From Pseudomonas sp. AKS31 (GTDB lineage: Bacteria > Pseudomonadota > Gammaproteobacteria > Pseudomonadales > Pseudomonadaceae): 32,861 bases of DNA. The DNA is taken from NCBI RefSeq assembly GCF_023634765.1, contig NZ_JAMLFX010000019.1, positions 24,192 to 57,052 of the forward strand. The letters run 5' to 3'. Of the stretch, positions 24,350 through 32,861 are shown piece after piece. Each line of letters opens with the position of its first letter. Positions within the stretch are counted from its first letter, which is position 1. Below the pieces are notes generated by a model, which was given only the letters and a program-made list of their open reading frames with translations, was not told the DNA's origin and did not search any database. A program made the position numbers and the translations under genes.

Positions 24350-24385
24350 CCCCTGTGGGAGCTGGCAAGCCAGCTCCCAAAGGGT
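24350..24385. repeat. Single REP palindrome between nudJ and idh
   Basis: GGGAGCTGGC (24357-24366) and GCCAGCTCCC (24369-24378) form a perfect 10-bp stem with an AA loop. They are flanked by CCTGT on the left and AAAGGG on the right. It is a further variant of the Pseudomonas CCTGTGGGAG repeat, here as a single hairpin. Confidence 0.8.
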
Positions 24386-24410
24386 TTTGTGGTGATCATA
24401 AAACCCGGAA

Positions 24411-24443
24411 ACACAAACCCCGGCACAGGGCCGGGGTTTGTTT
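24411..24443 (-). terminator. Terminator of idh
   Basis: On the minus strand AAACCCCGGC / GCCGGGGTTT with a 5-base loop (24415-24439) is followed by GTGTTT. It lies about 20 bases after the idh stop. Confidence 0.88.
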
Positions 24444-24457
24444 ACCGCGCTACAACC

Positions 24458-26683
<2,226 letters not shown>

Positions 26684-26892
26684 ATTCGGATTAACTCTCT
26701 CTTCTTTGCTAAAGCGTGCGCAGAAACTCGAGGGGCGCCGGGTAAGCGCGTTCGTTCAAAGTCATCCATGAACCGAATGTCGAGATTCTTCGCGGTGATG
26801 TTGGGTGCATCAGTAGAGCGTCAAGCAGTCGGACTGCGGTAACAACCCGACCAATCAGGCGGAAAGTCTCGTGCTAGAGAGGCCAGCCGTCG

Positions 26893-26921
26893 TGACCCTG
26901 TGGTCAGCGGGCGGCATTATA
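26893..26921 (-). promoter_or_regulatory. Candidate idh -10 element with adjacent inverted repeat
   Basis: On the minus strand a perfect TATAAT (26916-26921), preceded by TATG, lies about 230 bases upstream of idh. No good -35 stands at 16-18 bases. Just downstream, around the expected start site, TGACC and GGTCA are separated by 4 bases (26893-26906). This would suit an operator, but no regulator is recognised. The 481-base idh-icd gap must hold divergent promoters; I see no convincing icd promoter by eye. Confidence 0.4.
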
Positions 26922-27164
26922 CATAGGTAGCTGGCAATCTGCCGATGGTTCATATGCAACGATTCTCGTCCATTGGTCTAAAGGTCGCAGGGCGGGGTGG
27001 GGCGTAGAGTCGTCGCGAATGCTTGAGTTTGGCGCTTTTCCCTTTGCTTTCAGGCTTGTACGAAACGAGATGTAGGCGCGCCACGAACAGAGGGTTTGCG
27101 TGTTGATTTAACTGGGTTACGCTCGAACCAAGCCAGATGTTCAATCCAAACAATGGAGTTCAGC

Positions 27165-28421
27165 ATGGGTTACAAGAAGATTCAGGTTCCAGCCGTCGGC
27201 GACAAAATCACCGTCAATGCAGACCATTCTCTCAATGTTCCTGATAACCCGATCATCCCCTTCATCGAAGGTGACGGCATTGGTGTCGACATCAGCCCGG
27301 TGATGATCAAGGTTGTCGATGCTGCAGTTCAAAAGGCATACGGCGGTAAACGCAAGATTTCCTGGATGGAAGTCTACGCCGGGGAAAAAGCCACTCAGGT
27401 TTATGATCAGGACACCTGGCTGCCTCAGGAAACCCTGGACGCAGTCAAGGATTACGTGGTTTCCATCAAAGGCCCGCTGACCACCCCGGTCGGTGGCGGC
27501 ATCCGCTCGCTGAACGTGGCCCTGCGTCAGCAACTCGACCTGTACGTCTGCCTGCGCCCGGTGCGCTGGTTCGAAGGCGTGCCGAGCCCGGTGAAAAAGC
27601 CTGGCGACGTCGACATGACCATTTTCCGCGAGAACTCCGAAGACATTTATGCGGGCATTGAGTGGAAGGCCGGCTCGCCGGAAGCCACCAAGGTCATCAA
27701 GTTCCTTAAAGAAGAAATGGGCGTCACCAAGATCCGTTTCGACGAAAACTGCGGCATCGGCGTCAAGCCGGTTTCGCTCGAAGGCACCAAGCGTCTGGCG
27801 CGCAAGGCCCTGCAATATGTGGTCGATAACGACCGCGATTCGCTGACCATCGTGCACAAAGGCAACATCATGAAGTTCACCGAAGGTGCCTTCAAGGAAT
27901 GGGCCTACGAAGTGGCCGCTGAAGAATTCGGCGCGACCCTGCTCGACGGCGGCCCGTGGATGCAGTTCAAAAACCCGAAAACCGGCAAGAACGTTGTGGT
28001 CAAAGACGCCATCGCTGACGCCATGCTTCAGCAGATCCTGCTGCGCCCGGCCGAATACGATGTGATCGCGACCCTGAACCTGAACGGCGACTACCTTTCT
28101 GATGCCCTGGCGGCGGAAGTGGGCGGTATCGGTATTGCGCCGGGTGCCAACCTGTCCGACACCGTGGCGATGTTCGAAGCGACCCACGGTACCGCGCCGA
28201 AGTACGCCGGCAAGGATCAGGTCAACCCGGGTTCGCTGATTCTCTCGGCCGAGATGATGCTGCGCCACATGGGCTGGACGGAAGCGGCGGATCTGATCAT
28301 CAAAGGCACCAACGGCGCCATTGGTGCCAAGACCGTGACCTATGACTTCGAGCGTCTGATGGATGGGGCCAAGCTGGTTTCGTCTTCGGGTTTTGGGGAT
28401 GCGTTGATTTCGCATATGTAA
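27165..28421 (+). CDS. icd: NADP-dependent isocitrate dehydrogenase, dimeric type
   Basis: The classical homodimeric TCA-cycle enzyme, 418 aa, close to E. coli Icd. The substrate-binding and regulatory loop reads TPVGGGIRSLNVALRQ, with Ser115 corresponding to the serine phosphorylated by AceK in E. coli. The dehydrogenase signature is near NLNGDYLSDALAAEVGGIG. The ATG at 27165 has GGAG 7 bases upstream and is preferred to the in-frame ATG at 27153. It is transcribed away from idh, converges on cspD, and ends in a shared bidirectional terminator. Confidence 0.97.
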   Translation: MGYKKIQVPAVGDKITVNADHSLNVPDNPIIPFIEGDGIGVDISPVMIKVVDAAVQKAYGGKRKISWMEVYAGEKATQVYDQDTWLPQETLDAVKDYVVSIKGPLTTPVGGGIRSLNVALRQQLDLYVCLRPVRWFEGVPSPVKKPGDVDMTIFRENSEDIYAGIEWKAGSPEATKVIKFLKEEMGVTKIRFDENCGIGVKPVSLEGTKRLARKALQYVVDNDRDSLTIVHKGNIMKFTEGAFKEWAYEVAAEEFGATLLDGGPWMQFKNPKTGKNVVVKDAIADAMLQQILLRPAEYDVIATLNLNGDYLSDALAAEVGGIGIAPGANLSDTVAMFEATHGTAPKYAGKDQVNPGSLILSAEMMLRHMGWTEAADLIIKGTNGAIGAKTVTYDFERLMDGAKLVSSSGFGDALISHM

Positions 28422-28435
28422 AAGCGCGGGCACAT

Positions 28436-28474
28436 AAAAACCGCCTGACTCTTCAGTGAGTCAGGCGGTTTTTT
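28436..28474. terminator. Bidirectional terminator between convergent icd and cspD
   Basis: CCGCCTGACTC (28441-28451) and GAGTCAGGCGG (28458-28468) form an 11-bp perfect stem. TTTTTT follows on the plus strand and TTTTT on the minus strand, so it can end both icd and cspD transcripts. Confidence 0.92.
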
Positions 28475-28503
28475 ATTGCTTGGGATATTCAGGTGAAAAT
28501 CAG

Positions 28504-28809
28504 TCAACTCATTGCTTTGGCGTTTGCGGCTGCGGCAGCCGCGCCGACAGCAGCACTCTCGGCTGGACTGGATGGTTCGGTGATGACGTTTGTGATTTTT
28601 ACGGCATGCAGCCCCTTGGGGCCTTGAACAATATCGAAAACCACGGTTTGTCCGGCCTTGAGGGTTTTATATCCGTCCATCTCAATCGCGGAGTAGTGCG
28701 CAAAGAAATCAATCTCTTTGCCATCCTCATCGCGGCCTTCACGGGTGTCGGTATTGATAAAGCCGAACCCCTTGGCATTGTTGAACCATTTCACCTTGCC
28801 GACAGCCAT
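28504..28809 (-). CDS. cspD: Cold-shock domain protein CspD-like
   Basis: A 101-aa single-stranded nucleic-acid-binding protein. The cold-shock domain occupies residues 1-72 with RNP1 (KGFGFI, 14-19) and RNP2-like DFFAH (34-38). The loop between them is longer than usual (TDTREGRDEDGKEID). Residues 79-101 form an alanine-rich tail (AAAAAANAKAMS) absent from short CspA-type proteins. In E. coli CspD is a stationary-phase replication inhibitor turned over by proteases. GAGGG precedes the ATG at 28809. It is divergent from clpS-clpA, as in many gamma-proteobacteria. Confidence 0.93.
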   Translation of the reverse strand: MAVGKVKWFNNAKGFGFINTDTREGRDEDGKEIDFFAHYSAIEMDGYKTLKAGQTVVFDIVQGPKGLHAVKITNVITEPSSPAESAAVGAAAAAANAKAMS

Positions 28810-28922
28810 GCTCAAATCCCTCTGCAACAGACTCCATCGCTGGAGTATCATCCAATTCATCCGCAATCTTATTCGTGAAAAGAATTGACTCCGCGGATCT
28901 TTTTTACCCACTGTGGGCTCTA

Positions 28923-28953
28923 TTGGTTGTAACACCGTTTTCCCGATAGTCAA
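28923..28953. promoter_or_regulatory. Possible overlapping divergent promoters, cspD / clpS
   Basis: On the minus strand TTGACT (28948-28953) and TACAAC (28926-28931) are 16 bases apart and would serve cspD. On the plus strand TTGGTT (28923-28928) and GATAGT (28945-28950), also 16 bases apart, would serve clpS-clpA; that pair is weaker. The two would overlap and exclude each other. A CCCAC-T-GTGGG palindrome (28907-28917) is adjacent. Spotted by eye only. Confidence 0.3.
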
Positions 28954-29033
28954 GGTGACCGGGCAGTCGGAGTTGAAAACGTGGACAACCGCCCCCACCA
29001 CTGTATTTGCACAACTGACGAACCTTTCTTTCC

Positions 29034-29417
29034 ATGCATGCAATCAGCCAGATTCGACTAACATTCAATCAGGATCGCCCGCTTCTCCAAAAGGATCTTC
29101 CACAGGAGCACGACGACGATTCGGCAGGCGTTGCTGTTCAGGAAGCAAAGCCTGCGTTACAGGCGCCGCCGATGTACAAGGTGGTTTTGTTCAACGATGA
29201 CTACACACCGATGGATTTCGTCGTCGAAGTGCTCGAGGTGTTTTTTAACCTGAATCGCGAGCTGGCGACCAAGGTCATGCTGGCCGTCCATACAGAAGGG
29301 CGGGCAGTATGTGGAGTGTTTACCCGCGACATCGCCGAGACAAAGGCCATGCAGGTCAACCAGTACGCCAGGGAAAGCCAGCATCCGCTACTCTGTGAAA
29401 TCGAGAAGGACGGTTAA
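29034..29417 (+). CDS. clpS: ATP-dependent Clp protease adaptor protein ClpS
   Basis: The 127-aa adaptor that binds N-degron substrates and delivers them to ClpA. After a flexible N-terminus (to about residue 45), the core shows YKVVLFNDDYTPMDFVVEVL, with the Asp-Asp and Thr-Pro residues that line the N-terminal-residue pocket. AVHTEGRAVCGVFTRDIAETK follows. The start MHAISQIRLTFNQD fits the Pseudomonas family, but no clear Shine-Dalgarno precedes it (CCTTTCTTTCC). It lies 30 bases before clpA in one operon. Confidence 0.96.
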   Translation: MHAISQIRLTFNQDRPLLQKDLPQEHDDDSAGVAVQEAKPALQAPPMYKVVLFNDDYTPMDFVVEVLEVFFNLNRELATKVMLAVHTEGRAVCGVFTRDIAETKAMQVNQYARESQHPLLCEIEKDG

Positions 29418-29447
29418 TCGCCGACCACTTGGGTATGAGGTGAAGCT

Positions 29448-31718
29448 ATGTTAAACCGCGAGCTCGAAGTCACCCTCAATCTAGCCTTCAAAGAGGCTCG
29501 TTCGAAACGTCATGAATTCATGACCGTCGAACACCTTTTGCTGGCCCTATTGGACAATGAGGCTGCCGCCACCGTTTTGCGTGCCTGTGGCGCAAACCTC
29601 GACAAACTCAAGCATGACCTGCAGGAGTTCATCGACTCCACCACGCCATTGATCCCCGTTCATGACGAAGATCGCGAAACCCAGCCAACCCTGGGCTTCC
29701 AGCGTGTACTGCAACGTGCTGTTTTCCACGTACAGAGCTCGGGCAAACGCGAAGTGACTGGCGCTAACGTGCTGGTCGCAATCTTCAGTGAGCAAGAGAG
29801 TCAGGCAGTGTTCCTGCTGAAACAGCAGAGCGTTGCGCGCATCGATGTCGTCAATTACATCGCTCATGGCATTTCCAAAGTGCCGGGGCATGGCGATCAC
29901 TCTGAAGGTGAACAAGATATGCAGGACGACGAGGGCGGTGAGTCTTCTTCTTCAGGCAATCCTCTGGATGCTTATGCCAGCAACCTCAACGAACTCGCGC
30001 GCCAGGGTCGCATCGACCCGTTGGTCGGCCGTGAATCGGAAGTCGAGCGTGTCGCGCAGATTCTCGCGCGTCGGCGCAAAAACAATCCGCTGCTGGTTGG
30101 TGAAGCAGGCGTGGGTAAAACCGCGATTGCCGAAGGTCTGGCCAAGCGCATTGTCGACAACCAGGTGCCGGACCTGCTGGCCAACAGCGTTGTCTACTCG
30201 CTCGACCTTGGTGCTTTGCTCGCGGGCACCAAGTATCGCGGTGATTTCGAGAAGCGCTTCAAGGCGCTGCTCAATGAACTGAAAAAACGTCCGCAGGCGA
30301 TCCTGTTCATCGACGAAATCCACACCATCATCGGTGCCGGCGCTGCGTCCGGTGGCGTGATGGATGCTTCGAACCTGCTCAAACCGCTGCTGTCGTCTGG
30401 CGACATTCGCTGCATCGGCTCGACCACGTTCCAGGAGTTCCGCGGCATCTTCGAGAAGGATCGTGCCTTGGCGCGTCGCTTCCAGAAGGTCGATGTCGTC
30501 GAGCCGTCGGTGGAAGACACCATCGGCATCCTGCGCGGCCTGAAAGGGCGTTTCGAGCAGCACCACAATATCGAATACAGCGATGAGTCGTTGCGCGCCG
30601 CTGCTGAGCTGGCGTCGCGTTACATCAACGACCGGCATATGCCGGACAAGGCCATCGACGTAATTGACGAGGCGGGTGCCTACCAGCGTCTGCAACCGGT
30701 CGAAATGCGCGTCAAGCGTATCGAAGTGCCGCAGGTCGAAGACATCGTGGCGAAAATCGCTCGGATTCCGCCGAAGCACGTCACCAGTTCCGATAAAGAG
30801 CTGCTGCGTAACCTGGAGCGTGACCTGAAACTGACGGTGTTTGGTCAGGACGCGGCGATCGATTCGCTGTCGACCGCGATCAAGCTTTCGCGCGCCGGGC
30901 TTAAATCGCCTGACAAGCCAGTCGGTTCGTTCCTGTTCGCAGGTCCCACCGGTGTCGGTAAAACCGAGGCTGCGCGGCAATTGGCCAAGGCCTTGGGGAT
31001 TGAACTGGTTCGCTTCGATATGTCCGAGTACATGGAGCGTCATACCGTATCGCGTCTGATCGGTGCGCCTCCAGGCTACGTCGGTTTCGACCAGGGCGGT
31101 CTGTTGACCGAAGCAATCACCAAGCAGCCGCATTGCGTGCTACTGCTCGATGAAATCGAGAAGGCGCATCCCGAAGTTTTCAACCTGCTGTTGCAAGTGA
31201 TGGACCACGGTACGCTGACCGACAACAACGGGCGCAAGGCGGACTTCCGCAATGTGATCGTGATCATGACCACCAACGCCGGTGCCGAAACGGCGGCGCG
31301 TGCTTCGATCGGCTTTACCCATCAGGACCACTCGTCTGATGCGATGGAAGTGATCAAGAAGAGCTTCACGCCGGAGTTCCGTAACCGTCTGGACACCATT
31401 ATCCAGTTTGGTCGCCTCAGTCATGAGGTCATCAAAAGTGTGGTGGACAAGTTCCTTACCGAGCTTCAGGCGCAGTTGGAAGACAAGCGTGTGCTGCTTG
31501 AGGTCACTGATGCTGCACGTAGTTGGCTGGCGGCGGGTGGTTACGACTCGGCGATGGGCGCACGTCCGATGGCGCGTTTGATCCAGGACAAGATCAAGCG
31601 TCCGCTGGCGGAGGAGATTCTGTTTGGCGAGCTGGCCGAGCATGGCGGTGTGGTGCACATCGACATCAAGGATGGTGAGTTGACGTTTGACTTCGAGACC
31701 ACGGCTGAGATGGCCTGA
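29448..31718 (+). CDS. clpA: ATP-dependent Clp protease ATP-binding subunit ClpA
   Basis: AAA+ unfoldase that feeds substrates to ClpP, 756 aa. The N-domain (1-140), which docks ClpS, is followed by an acidic Ser/Gly-rich linker (150-170). AAA-1 has Walker A GEAGVGKT (218-225) and Walker B ILFIDE (285-290). AAA-2 has Walker A GPTGVGKT (499-506) and Walker B LLLDEI, plus the pore loop GYVGFDQGG. The ClpP-docking tripeptide reads IGF (621-623) where E. coli ClpA has IGL. GAGG lies 7 bases before the ATG. A strong terminator follows. Confidence 0.98.
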   Translation: MLNRELEVTLNLAFKEARSKRHEFMTVEHLLLALLDNEAAATVLRACGANLDKLKHDLQEFIDSTTPLIPVHDEDRETQPTLGFQRVLQRAVFHVQSSGKREVTGANVLVAIFSEQESQAVFLLKQQSVARIDVVNYIAHGISKVPGHGDHSEGEQDMQDDEGGESSSSGNPLDAYASNLNELARQGRIDPLVGRESEVERVAQILARRRKNNPLLVGEAGVGKTAIAEGLAKRIVDNQVPDLLANSVVYSLDLGALLAGTKYRGDFEKRFKALLNELKKRPQAILFIDEIHTIIGAGAASGGVMDASNLLKPLLSSGDIRCIGSTTFQEFRGIFEKDRALARRFQKVDVVEPSVEDTIGILRGLKGRFEQHHNIEYSDESLRAAAELASRYINDRHMPDKAIDVIDEAGAYQRLQPVEMRVKRIEVPQVEDIVAKIARIPPKHVTSSDKELLRNLERDLKLTVFGQDAAIDSLSTAIKLSRAGLKSPDKPVGSFLFAGPTGVGKTEAARQLAKALGIELVRFDMSEYMERHTVSRLIGAPPGYVGFDQGGLLTEAITKQPHCVLLLDEIEKAHPEVFNLLLQVMDHGTLTDNNGRKADFRNVIVIMTTNAGAETAARASIGFTHQDHSSDAMEVIKKSFTPEFRNRLDTIIQFGRLSHEVIKSVVDKFLTELQAQLEDKRVLLEVTDAARSWLAAGGYDSAMGARPMARLIQDKIKRPLAEEILFGELAEHGGVVHIDIKDGELTFDFETTAEMA

Positions 31719-31737
31719 CGGCTTGATGTTGATTGGG

Positions 31738-31765
31738 AAGGCGCCTTCGGGCGCCTTTTTTGTTG
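31738..31765 (+). terminator. Terminator of clpS-clpA
   Basis: AAGGCGCC-TTCG-GGCGCCTT (31738-31757) is followed by a T-run (TTTTTTGTTG), 19 bases after the clpA stop. Strong intrinsic terminator. Confidence 0.93.
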
Positions 31766-31839
31766 TCTGGTGTTTTTGGGTTTTGGGTGTATATCCGTTG
31801 CTGCGGTGATGGCTGCTTGGGGTTCCGCCCTTTCGGCGC

Positions 31840-32078
31840 GTCACTTTTTCCAGGGACGCCGAAAAAGTAACCAAAAAGGCTTGCTCCTACGTGCGGCCCG
31901 CTCGCTGGGGCTCGGGGTTCCTTCGCTCCGGGATCGATCCGGGCGCAGCGCCTACGGTTTGCTTCGCTGCACCTCCTCTCGCTGTGTTTGGCTTCGCCAA
32001 ACGGTCGCTGCGCTCCCACCCCCGGATCAATCCCTCCGCTCAGCCTTCCGACGTCGCCCGTGGATCAAGATCAAAAGC
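31840..32078 (+). repeat. Left copy of a long inverted repeat
   Basis: This stretch begins GTCACTTTTTCC, passes GCCGAAAAAGTAACC, and ends GATCAAGATCAAAAGC. It aligns, with mismatches and small indels, to the reverse complement of 32522-32780. A 33-base block at 31949-31981 is identical to the reverse complement of 32641-32673. Reading frames through it have the look of common misannotated Pseudomonas ORFs. I treat it as a noncoding interspersed repeat, not a gene. Confidence 0.8.
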
Positions 32079-32151
32079 TGCAGCCGAGCTAACGCTCATC
32101 CTGTTGAGTGGTGAAGAGCATGCGGTCGGCTTTTGTTCGGTGTTGGATTCA

Positions 32152-32522
32152 CCCCTCACCCCAGCCCTCTCCCCGAGGAGAGGGAGCCGATTTGTGGGCT
32201 TTTCAGAATCTGAGTTCGACTCGATATCGCATGTCGGCGTAGCTCTCCCAAACGCCCTGGTCAGTCCCCTCTGCATCCGGGAGTGGAGGGAGAGGGGCCG
32301 ATTTGTGTGTTTTTCAAAACCTGAGTTCAACGCGGTATCGCATGTCGGCGTACCTCTCCCAAACACCCCGGTCAGTCCCCTCTACATCCGGGAGTGGAGG
32401 GAGAGGGGCCGATTTGTGTGCTTTTCAAAGCCTCAGTTCGACGCGGTATCGCACGTCGGCGTAGTTCTCCCAAACAACTCGGTCAGTCCCCTCTCCCTCT
32501 GGGAGAGGGCTAGGGTGAGGGG
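32152..32522. repeat. ITR-bounded array of three 111-bp tandem repeats with hairpins
   Basis: Units beginning GCCGATTTGTG start at 32186, 32297 and 32408, an exact 111-base period. Units 1 and 2 differ at about 11 positions; unit 3 diverges near its end. Each junction holds a CCCCTCT...AGAGGGG hairpin (for example 32266-32297). The whole array is bounded by 22-base inverted ends (32152-32173 and 32501-32522) of the CCCTCACCCYAGCCCTCTCC type, with one mismatch. Because 111 is divisible by 3, a long ORF with a repeating peptide is open here, but it is unlikely to be a real gene. Confidence 0.85.
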
Positions 32523-32780
32523 CTTTTGATCTGGCTTTTGATCTTGCTTCGGTTCTTGATCTTTTGCCCCTTCGGCAGGCCGAGCGGAGGTGTTCATCCG
32601 GGGGTAGGCGCGCAGCGCCGTGCGGCGAAGCCGCATTCATCGAGAGGAGGTGCAGCGAAGCAAACCGTAGGCGATGCCCCCGAATGGACACCGTAGCGAG
32701 GGAACACTGAGCCTCAGCGAAGTGCCGTACGCTGGGGCAAAGCCTTTTGGGTTACCTTTTCGGCGTTTGGAAAAGGTGAC
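32522..32780 (-). repeat. Right copy of the long inverted repeat
   Basis: The inverted, slightly longer and diverged counterpart of 31840-32078. Its outer end reads GGAAAAGGTGAC, the mirror of GTCACTTTTTCC, and it contains the 33-base perfect match at 32641-32673. Near the inner end a GGCTTTTGATC motif is duplicated. With the left copy it encloses the tandem array. No transposase or clear target duplication is visible. The remaining 32781-32861 holds nothing I can identify. Confidence 0.8.
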
Positions 32781-32861
32781 TCGCTGTAAGAGCCATCCCT
32801 TTCAAGGTCTTTTCGTTTTGGCAGCCTTGATTACCCGGTCCGTTGAAACATGCGCATGCAC

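Noticed and set aside
32152..32522. A possible CRISPR array
   Set aside because: The sequence between the hairpins is itself repeated (about 90% identical), the unit is 111 bases, and no cas genes are present.
31770..32529. ORFs of 114 and 212 aa in the repeat island
   Set aside because: They translate interspersed repeats of a type often misannotated in pseudomonads; the 37-residue periodicity comes from the 111-base DNA period.
31840..32780. An insertion sequence
   Set aside because: Despite the inverted ends there is no transposase frame or visible target-site duplication.

Overview
The window reads as core chromosome of a fluorescent-group Pseudomonas. The evidence is the gene order (nuo operon, aceA, roxA, purB-hflD-mnmA-Nudix, idh/icd, cspD/clpS-clpA), which matches the order I recall for P. 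aeruginosa PAO1, the G+C-rich coding with long mirror ORFs on the opposite strand, and Pseudomonas-type REP palindromes between genes. Nearly all coding space is explained by well-known genes. I do not see a clear new multi-gene system; the less explained material is intergenic.

Layout. 1-457: a short, probably truncated antitoxin-like ORF and a REP pair. 458-15453: the complete 13-gene respiratory complex I operon, transcribed right to left from nuoA to nuoN with nuoC and nuoD fused, ending in a strong terminator. 15454-16025: nuo promoter region, a second REP pair of the same family as the one beyond nuoN, and the aceA terminator. 16088-17847: isocitrate lyase aceA with a long leader, a sigma70-like promoter and a perfect 10-bp-arm palindrome beside its -35. 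17888-18649: a small secretin-like exported protein. 18893-20480: a GNAT acetyltransferase overlapping roxA (ribosomal protein L16 hydroxylase). 20567-24315: nudJ-like, mnmA, hflD, purB as one leftward operon. 24458-28421: divergent monomeric (idh) and dimeric (icd) NADP isocitrate dehydrogenases. 28504-31718: cspD facing away from clpS-clpA. 31719-32861: no gene, but a nested repeat island.

Function. NuoA-N couple NADH oxidation to ubiquinone reduction and proton pumping. AceA, Idh and Icd all act on isocitrate, so the window holds both sides of the TCA/glyoxylate branch point. MnmA, RoxA and the purine enzyme PurB serve translation and nucleotide supply. ClpS and ClpA form the N-degron adaptor and unfoldase of the ClpAP protease, next to the cold-shock-like CspD.

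Items most worth a second look: the nested repeat island right of clpA (two diverged inverted copies of a ~240-260-bp repeat around an ITR-bounded array of three 111-bp units), the palindrome at the aceA promoter, hairpins inside the nuo operon between nuoF and nuoG, the orphan mini-secretin, and the truncated antitoxin-like ORF at the left edge.
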